From Podaxis mareebaensis (lineage: Eukaryota; Basidiomycota; Agaricomycetes; Agaricales; Agaricaceae): DNA of 46,973 nt. Below the pieces are notes generated by a model. That model did no database searches, was not told where the DNA came from, and saw nothing but the letters and a program-made list of their open reading frames with translations. Shown here piece by piece: positions 40,151 through 46,973 of the stretch. Every line of letters begins with the position of its first letter. Position 1 is the stretch's first letter. The stretch covers positions 1 through 46,973 of the forward strand of contig JAEUWP010000621.1 of NCBI GenBank assembly GCA_018524725.1, read 5' to 3'. Both the position numbers and the translations under genes were made by a program.

Positions 40151-41872
40151 CTTCATTATTTGGGCTTCTACTTTGACTGGGCACTATCTTTCAAAGAGTA
40201 TGTCCAATACTACTCTACTAAAGTGCTGTCCACTGTCAAATGTATGCACCTGCTCAGCAATTCAATTCATGGTCTTTCCCCCCTCCATAAACACCTTCTT
40301 TATCATTCATGTGTGGTCCCTATTGCCGTATATGGATTCCAACTTTGGTTTAATCACAATGGCTACTACTGTGGCCTTATTAAACAGCTTCAACAAATGC
40401 AACACTCTGCAGCCCTCTGGATCACTAGAGCATTTTGTACTACCCCCTCAGGTGGAGTAGAAGCCATTGCCAGCCTAATCCCCATCCATCTCCATCTATT
40501 CAAGCTTGCTAAGTGATGCTCTCTCTGCTTCCAAACCCTCCCTCACTCCCACCCCCTTAAACTTCTCACCCATGATGTTAACCCCCTTGATGCATGATAT
40601 ACCAAAAATTGATCAACAGCATTAGATTTCATTTCTGATGCCCAACTTGTCACAGATTGTTTTAACTGCTTACATCTCAGTACCAAACTGGGCTAGTGTT
40701 TAGTCAATCATTTTGATGCCCAAATTCACTTTCACCAATGCCCCACTCCTGTCAATAACAACATCAAGGCTCACTATATACAGTCTCTAAATGTAGCTAG
40801 GGACTCCTCCTTTTCCTCTCCAGTTTCATTAGTAGTTTCCTCTGATGGCTTGGTTCCTAATAACCCTCATCTCTCTGTAACCTCTGCTTTTATTGTCTTT
40901 GGTTCTTCTGCATCTGACATTCTCTCTTCTTCTGTTTGCCCTTGCAGGGAAGTCACTTCTTCTGATTCTGAATCTTATGCTATCTACCTCAGTCTCTTTT
41001 GTCAAATTTAAAAAAAAAAAAAACCTCAGTCTCTTTTCCTCTACCTCTCTTGCAATCTCTTGCAATTGTTCCTCTATTTCCTTTTTTATGGATTCCATTT
41101 CATCTGCAAAACTACTTTTTAATTATGGCCCTCACAGTGCTCACAAAGATGCCTTAGCAGTCACTCCTCTCCTCTGGGAGTAGTTGTCCTCCTCTCCTCT
41201 CAATAATATCCATCTCTGGTCAGTCCCTTCATCTGAACAATGGTTGGTCCATTTCCAAGCATACAACCTTGCCAAGTCAATGTGCATCCCTAACAATCCA
41301 TGGTTCCCTATCTGCACTTCTATTGGATATGTTCACAATCACTACACCACCAAATGTCTTGCTCTTTGGAGACAAAAAATGAATGTTCCCAAATATTGAG
41401 GCCATAACTGGCTCCCTCTTACCAATCCTGTGGACCAACCTCTGGAACCCAAATATGCCAAAGGTGGTACTTGGCTCTCATCAGGCCTTGGAGCTGACCC
41501 CAATTTATACACATACTTTACTCAATGCATAACTGACTACACTCCCATTGGATCTTTTAGATAGTGCTTCTTCCCAGGGCACTACATCACCTCCTGCCCA
41601 TGCAGCAAAGAACTTGAAACTCAGGACCACATCATCCACTACTGTCCCCTCTATCACTGACCTATAGGCATTCACTCTAATGTCTATTGGCTCATTGAGT
41701 TCCTTCACAAAAACCCAGCAGCCTTCTCCTTTGCTGACTAGATACAAGGACCAGTCACATTTGAGGACTACAATACTTGATGACTTACTCAACAAGAGAG
41801 GCTTGCCCTCCACAGCACTCCAGATGTTCATTAATATGGTTATTTCTCTTTTCTATTTATACTTGGAAGTGT
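40151..41872 (+). pseudogene. LINE copy D thumb, RNase H and C-terminal region
   Basis: The RT thumb/connection (YLGFYFDWALSFKEYV, then GLSPLHKHLLYHSCVVPIAVYGFQLWF) runs to 40516. The RNase H region starts near 40810 (SLVVSSDG, where the family D is kept) and includes MDSISSAKLLFNYGPHSAHKDAL at about 41085-41155; a poly-A slip at 41009-41022 disturbs the frame. The Cys/His cluster CPCSKELETQDHIIHYCP is at about 41595-41650. At 41778-41780 TGA replaces the CGA kept in copy E. Confidence 0.8.
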
Positions 41873-41877
41873 CATAG

Positions 41878-42307
41878 TGACTGCTTTGCACAGCCCCCAA
41901 AGAACAATCCTAATCAGAAGAAACCTGGCAATTCATCTAACAACAATAATAATCAGAAGCCCAACTTATCTTCCTCTGCCAAATTCCCTTCCAATTCTTC
42001 TCAGACTGGCAATTGCCCAAACTCATCCAGAAATGCTCCAAAGTCATCTCTGGGCAATAAGCTTGGCCTGAATGGCAAGCTCACTCCTCAGAAATGCCAA
42101 CATCATTTCAACAACAACCTCTGTATGTTCTGCAGTAATGCTAACCATCAGGTGAATAACTGCCCATGCAAGGCATCTGGGTCTGGTCCTCCTCCAGGTC
42201 CATCTGCCTCTAATCAGAAGGCCAAAGGTCAGCAGGCTCAAACCAAAGCAGAGGTTCCAGTGAAGAGCCCCCCTCCTTCAAATCCCCCATCAGGTTTGAA
42301 AAAATAG
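41878..42307 (+). pseudogene. Gypsy-2 gag C-terminus with CCHC knuckle
   Basis: An Asn/Ser/Pro-rich segment followed by CMFCSNANHQVNNCPC with C-x2-C-x4-H-x4-C spacing (about 42121-42170) and a Pro/Gln-rich tail. It binds element RNA in the particle. The capsid part of gag is absent because the element is cut at about 41875. Confidence 0.8.
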
Positions 42308-42369
42308 AGGGTGGTCCTCAGGACTCTGCACAGACTGGGGACTGTATTGAACTTGTCTGTGCTACAGAG

Positions 42370-43200
42370 AGTTTCTGACTCAATGTGTCCACTCTTTCCA
42401 ACCCTCATGCTCTTCACATTCTCCTTTCTTCTCCATCTTTTGCTCCTTTGTCCACCTCTGATCTGCCTTTGTCTGACAGTACTGTGACTGCCTTGGTGAA
42501 TAGTGGTTCAACACATTGCTTCATTGACTCTTCCTTGTTTGTGATTGCTCAATTCCTATGTTTCATGTTGCTCCTGTAGAACTTTGACTGTTTGATAGCT
42601 CTTCAAACTTGTATATAACTGAACTAGCAAAAATCCCTGTTACATTTCCTACTGGTGAATCAATGACTTTGGACTTCTATATCCCTTGGTTGGACTCACC
42701 TTGCTCTGTGGTTCTCAGTCACAACTGGCTCACCTGCTACAACCCATTGATTGACTGAGTCTCAAACAGTATCTCCTTCCAGCCACAGCAACAAGTCTTT
42801 CCAACCCCTGCTCTGACTCTCTACACTATGCTTTCTTCTGCTTTTCCAGTCCACCTGGATCCACCTTCCTCCATTTCTGATCAGGTCCCTCTGTCCTCTA
42901 CATCTGATTCCTCTACTCTGTCCAACTCACCTCTGCTCCATTCTCATATCAGCCTGATCAGTGCCACAGCCTTCCTGCATGTGTCTTGTCTTCCTGGTTT
43001 AGTTTCCTTTACCTTCAACATCCATTCTCCATCTGTCTCCACTGGCTCTGCTCAGTCCTCTGAGCCCATTGATTTGTCAAATATTCCCTCAGAGTATCAC
43101 AAATTTGCCAACATCTTCAGCAAGGTCTGCACAGATACATTGCCTCCATATCATCTGTACAACCTTAAAATTAATCTGGAAGAGGGTGCTAGTCCCCCTA
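42370..43200 (+). pseudogene. Gypsy-2 protease and linker
   Basis: The active-site block reads VTALVNSGSTHCFIDSS (about 42487-42535). The family has VDSGST, so the catalytic Asp is Asn here. The linker contains PWLDSPCSVVLSHNWLTCYNPLID-type sequence (about 42690-42760), typical of Gypsy proteases, and then DLSNIPSEYHKFANIFSK and LPPYHLYNLKINLEEGASPPIG (about 43070-43200), the standard lead-in to Gypsy RT. Frames shift several times. Confidence 0.8.
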
Positions 43201-44460
43201 TTGGGACCATTTACTCTCTATCCTAAGTTGAGCTGGAAGCATTAAGGGAATTCATTGATGAACACTTGTCCATTGGCTTCATTTGTCTGTCAACCTCATT
43301 GCATGGTGCTCCAGTCCTCTTCATCCACAAGAAAGACAGCTCTCTCCACCTTTGCATTGACTTCTATGGACTCAACAAGATTACCAAGAAAGACTGTTAT
43401 CCCCTTCCCCTGATTTCTGACCTTCTTGATTCCCCTCATAAAGCTTGCATCTATACCAAGATAGATCTCCATCATGCCTATTGTCCCATCTGGATAGCCA
43501 AGGAAGATGAATGGAAAACTGCCTTCCAGACCCACTATGGGTCCTTTGAATGGATGGTTATGCCATTCAGACTCACCAACACTCTGGTGGCTTTCCAGTG
43601 TCTCATGAACAACATTTTTAGTGATTTATTAGATGTATGTGTCACTATCTATCTTGATGATATACTGATCTACTCAGATGACATCTCCCAACATAAGCAA
43701 CATGTCTGGGAGGTGCTCCATCAGCTCTGCAAGCATGGCTTGTATGTACAAGCAGACAAGTGCAAGTTCCATTCAGAAGCAGTTGAATACCTTGGTTACA
43801 TCTTGTCCCTGGACAGTCTCAAGATGTCCAAAGACAAAGTCAAGATTATTCAAGATTGGTCTGAGCTGAAGAAAGTCAAGGACATTCAGTCCTTCCTAGG
43901 TTTTGCTAACTTCTACTGCCATTTTATTCATGGTTACTCTGACATTGTAGTTCCTCTGACCCATCTCACCCACAAGGGTGCTCCCTGGAACTTCATGGCA
44001 GAGTGTCATGAAGCATTTGAGATGCTCAAAAAGGCTTTCACCATGGCTCCAGTCTTGACTCACCAGATTCTGGACTCTTAGATTATTGTCAAGACAGATG
44101 CATCAGACTATGCCCTGGCTGCCATTCTCTCCATTATTGCTCCTGATGGTGACATTTATCCCATTGCTTTCCATTCCCACACTTTCAATGCATCTGAATC
44201 TAACTATGATATTCATGACAAGGAACTTCTAGCCATCTTCAAGGCTTTTGGTGTCTGGTGACACTATCTTGAAGGCTCCACCTTACCCATTGATGTGGTC
44301 ACTGATCACAAGAACCTTGAGTATTTCTCTACTACTAAGGTTCTGACCCATTGCCAGGCTCATTGGTCAGAGTACTTGTTGCAGTTCAATCTCATCATCT
44401 GCTTCTGTCCCAGACACCTCAGGACAAAACTGGATGCTTTGACTAGATGATGGGATGTCT
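43201..44460 (+). pseudogene. Gypsy-2 reverse transcriptase and RNase H
   Basis: A nearly open frame (43266-44081): APVLFIHKKDSSLHLCIDFYGLNKIT (family R-F-C-V-D-Y-R-x-L-N), LLDSPHKACIYTKIDLHHAY (first Asp), FEWMVMPFRLTNTLVAFQ, and the YLDDILIYSDD active site at 43650-43661. After a TAG at 44080-44082 RNase H follows: IVKTDASDYALAAIL, NYDIHDKELLAIFKAF and [11 protein letters not shown]. Further stops are TGA at 44259-44261 (where the family has R, consistent with CGA) and at 44447-44449. Confidence 0.9.
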
Positions 44461-44479
44461 ATCCTAAAGGGGGAATAAT

Positions 44480-45815
44480 GGCTATACCACAGTAAATCCT
44501 CATAACTTCAGACCTGCCTTCACTCAAGAACAACTTGCAGCCTCTGTCCAGGCCACCTCCTGCTTTTCCCCTTCCCTCCAAGCAGCTGTGGTCCTTGACT
44601 ACAAGCAGCTCCATTCCAATGTCCTTTCTGCTCTTCCTTCTGATCCCCTTGCCACTGAGCACCTCTCCAACCCCCAAGGCCACTGGTCCATGGATTCAGA
44701 TGGGTTCCTCTGCCTTGATGATCACATCTATGTTTCTGACTCTAATGACCTCCACCTGTGAGTCCTCTGGTATAAGTATAATTATATGCTTTCTGGACAC
44801 TTTGGTCAAAACAAGACTCTAGAGCTAGTCCACCATGACTATACCTGGCTGAACATCTGCTCCTTTGTCAAGGACTTCTGCAAAAGCTGTGTAACCTGTA
44901 TGCAGAGCAAGTCACAGCATCATCAGCCATATGGAAACCTCAAGCAACTCCCTATCCTGGATTGCCCTTGGCATTCCATCTCCATGGACTTCATCAAGAA
45001 GCTCCCCAAGTCATCTAGCTTTGATACTATCCTTGTAATTGTTGACCATCTCACCAAGCAAAGTATTTTCATTCCAACTCATAACACCATTACCTCCACT
45101 GAACTTGCCTGCCTATTCATCCTCTATATATTCTTGAAGCATGGTGTCCCCTCTCATGTCATGTCTGACTGCAGCTCCAAATTCATCTTGCACTTCTTCC
45201 AGTCCTTGGGCAAGGCTCTGGATATGAAACTGCACTTTATGTCCAGTTATCATCCAGAAGGTGATGGATAGACTGAATAGACTAACCAGACACTCAAACA
45301 ATACCTCTGAGTATATTGCAACTATCAGCAGGACAATTGGGCTGACTTACTTCCCATTGCAGAGTTCACCTACAACAATGCTCCTAATGCTACCACTGGT
45401 GTCTCTCTGTTCTTTGCTAACAAGGGATATCATCCTGCCATCTCCATCCATCCTGAATGCAATCTCATGTCCACCTGGGTCCAAGACTTTGTGGTCAACC
45501 TCAACAACTTACATTCTGCTCTCAAGACTGAAATTGCCCAAGCCCAGGAGCATTACCAGGTGTCTATAGACACCCCCCATCTGTCTGCTCCAGACTTCAA
45601 GGTTGGTGATAAAGTCTTCATCAAAGCCCAGTTCTTCTGGACTACTAGACCTTCAAAGAAATTATCTGAAAAGTTCTTAGGCCTATATGAGATCATTGCT
45701 CAAGCCAGTTCCCATTTCCTTACCCTCTGACTCCCCAACTCTATGCATGCCATTCATCCAGTCTTCCACATTTCCATGCTCAAGCCCTCTACTCCCAATA
45801 CCATTTATTATGAAC
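44480..45815 (+). pseudogene. Gypsy-2 integrase
   Basis: An HHCC zinc domain (HFGQNKTLELVHHDY... then CKSCVTCMQSKS, 44796-44925) is followed by the core with SMDFIKKLP (first Asp), VMSDCSSKFI (second Asp) and SYHPEGDG-stop-TE (Glu, 45247-45279). The C-terminal domain reads FKVGDKVFIKA (45597) and HPVFHISMLKPSTPNT (45753-45801). Stops at 45269-45271 and 45278-45280 flank the catalytic Glu, and a TGA at 45308 replaces the Arg of YLR. Confidence 0.88.
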
Positions 45816-45819
45816 ATGC

Positions 45820-46033
45820 CTAGCTTCCACTGTTGCAATGTGATCTATCATGCCTTAGTCCACAAGCTTGGACTTCCAAGTGCCTCCCACCACACCACTC
45901 AAGATACTGGCATACCAGCTGAAGACCCAGCCCATTACCACAATGAGGCCTTTGCTAATCATTACCTTCCTGGCCACATATCCTTATTCTCAGAAGACTG
46001 GCTGATGCCTGGACCATTATTCTACTCTACTGA
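45820..46033 (+). pseudogene. Repeated unrecognised protein family, copy 2 (truncated)
   Basis: Directly downstream of Gypsy-2 the frame (within 45687-46073) reads NVIYHALVHKLGLPSASHH, then HYHNEAFANHYLPGHISLFSEDWLMPGPLFYST. This parallels the minus-strand sequence at about 26318-26480. It ends where a LINE inserted. It replaces the expected chromodomain/LTR of Gypsy-2, so it is either an inserted foreign fragment or a recombination product. Function unknown. Confidence 0.6.
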
Positions 46034-46896
46034 TTTTTTTTTTTTTAAATCAACATTTATTGCAATAGACTAGCTACTACAAATGGGTGTGCAATAGCAG
46101 TCCCAAGAGCCAAAACCTAAAGACATGAGAAAGAAAAAGAAAGAAGAGGAAAAAAGAAAGGGAAATGAGGAGGGGAGTGAGGGAGCTAGTGAGAGGCAAC
46201 CAACACAAGGTAAAGAGTACAGCTAATCAAACATAGAGAGAGAAAAGAGATGAAAGTGAAGTGGGAGAGGAGCGAAGGAGCTAGCAAAAGGCAAGCATAC
46301 ATAAGAGAGAGAGAAAGAGAGAGAGAGAGAAAGACCCTTTCAGTGAATGTCTGGAGCACCATGTAAGGCCAGCCTCTCTCATTGAGTAAGCCATCGAGTA
46401 TTGTAGTCCTCAAAAGTTATAGGTCCTTGTATCTGGTCAGTGAAGGAGAATGCCACCAGGTTTTCACGAAGGAACTCGATGAGCCAGTAGATATTCATAC
46501 AAATACCATAAGGCCAGTGATAGAGGGGACAATGGTGGATGATATGGTCCCACATCTCAAGTTCTTCACCACATGGGCAAGAGGTGATGTAGCACCCTGG
46601 GAAGAAGTGCTGTCTGAATGTGCCGATAGGTGCATGGTTGGTTATGCAGCAGGTGAAGTGTGCACATAGGTTGGGGTCAGTGCCAAGGCCAGATGAAAGC
46701 CAGGTGCCACTGTTGGTGTATTTGGGTTCCAGGGGTTGGTCCGTGGGATTATTGAGTGGGAGCCAATTGTGGCCTCAGTATTTAGGGGTGTTCATCTTTT
46801 GTCTCCAGAGAGCGAGACATTTCGTGGTATAGTGGTTTTGAACGTAGCCCAGAGAGGTGCAGATTGGGAACCATGGGTTGTTGGGTATGCACAGCA
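46034..46896 (-). mobile_element. LINE 3' fragment (copy E), 5'-truncated, fairly young
   Basis: The minus-strand LINE 3' end starts with the T-run 46034-46047 and the tail block attgcaataaatgttgattt. The pyrimidine-rich 3' UTR and the ORF2 C-terminus follow, with the Cys/His cluster near 46540-46580, and the frame keeps CGA at 46394-46396 in the codon that is TGA in copies C and D. Homology ends near 46896 (gcagcaat). CpG is common. No target duplication was identified at the right end. Confidence 0.85.
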
Positions 46897-46973
46897 ATGA
46901 TGGGGCAGCAAATGGATTACTATAGAATATAACAAATAAAAGAGATAATGTGAAGTGAAATATAAAATAGTAT
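46897..46973. other. AT-rich window end
   Basis: Very AT-rich sequence without match to the other LINE copies; nothing is recognised. Confidence 0.4.

Larger units (their letters stand above)
34591..41872 (+). mobile_element. Old, nearly complete LINE (copy D) with ORF1 and ORF2
   Basis: Non-LTR retrotransposon carrying a gag-like ORF1 with zinc knuckles, an apurinic-type endonuclease, a reverse transcriptase, an RNase H and the Cys/His cluster near the end. The 5' limit is approximate. The 3' UTR stops about 41872, where Gypsy-2 gag starts, so the shared tail block is missing. It is split by the younger LINE fragment at 36746-37897. CpG is nearly absent and stops are numerous. Confidence 0.85.
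41875..45815 (+). mobile_element. Ty3/Gypsy retrotransposon 2 (Gypsy-2), both ends missing
   Basis: Gag C-terminus, protease, RT, RNase H and integrase in Gypsy order on the plus strand. It is a different family from Gypsy-1. The left end begins inside gag, immediately after the truncated LINE copy D. The right end stops after HPVFHISMLKPSTPNT, where chromodomain sequence would normally follow. No LTR is present in the window. CpG is nearly absent, and stops are frequent but spaced, so long frames remain. Confidence 0.88.

Noticed and set aside
1..46973. tRNA, rRNA genes or CRISPR arrays
   Set aside because: No cloverleaf, rRNA core sequence or regularly spaced direct-repeat array was seen. 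The simple repeats present are microsatellites and one minisatellite.

Overview
This window reads as a transposon-rich stretch of a filamentous fungal genome, most likely an agaricomycete basidiomycete. The evidence is two host genes with many 50-60 bp GT-AG introns, fungal-type Ty3/Gypsy, Ty1/Copia and LINE retroelements, and a degenerate member of a multicopy protein family I know only from agaricomycetes. The species cannot be fixed from the sequence.

Layout. 1-632: end of a LINE. 633 to about 9.5 kb: a decayed Ty3/Gypsy element on the minus strand (Gypsy-1). It is interrupted at 2088-5417 by an ORF1-only LINE-like retroposon with a 13-bp target duplication. That retroposon is itself interrupted at 3461-4471 by a 1,011-bp near-perfect palindrome, a long-TIR foldback/MITE-like element. 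A noncoding block of about 0.5 kb lies at 6434-6957. About 9.53-14.8 kb: an unrecognised reading frame followed by a decayed Copia pol and its 3' LTR. About 15.0-21.7 kb: a CpG-rich island holding the only two intact genes, an MFS transporter of the Vba/Fnx1 (DHA2) type on + and a cytochrome P450 on -, convergent. 22.03-22.30 kb: a second copy of the 5' part of the same Copia LTR in the same orientation, so the island is bracketed by LTRs. About 22.6-28.1 kb: remnants of unrecognised coding sequence, a 36-bp minisatellite and microsatellites. 28.9-30.27 kb: a fairly young 5'-truncated LINE with near-perfect target duplications. About 32-34 kb: a broken agaricomycete family gene. About 34.6-41.87 kb: an old, almost complete LINE (ORF1 and ORF2) on +, split at 36746-37897 by a younger LINE fragment with a perfect 15-bp target duplication. 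41.88-45.8 kb: a second, different Gypsy element (Gypsy-2) lacking both ends. 45.8-46.03 kb: a fragment shared with 26.3-26.5 kb. 46.03-46.9 kb: another LINE 3' fragment on -.

How it fits together. The transposons are almost devoid of CpG, while the gene island and the youngest nested insertions keep it. This is the mark expected of CG methylation and deamination acting on repeats. It explains specific damage, such as CGA to TGA stops and loss of a catalytic protease Asp, and it gives an age order that agrees with the nesting order. The transporter and the P450 are both intact and could form a small oxidation/export or detoxification pair, but no biosynthetic backbone gene is visible. All statements come from reading the sequence; no database search was run.
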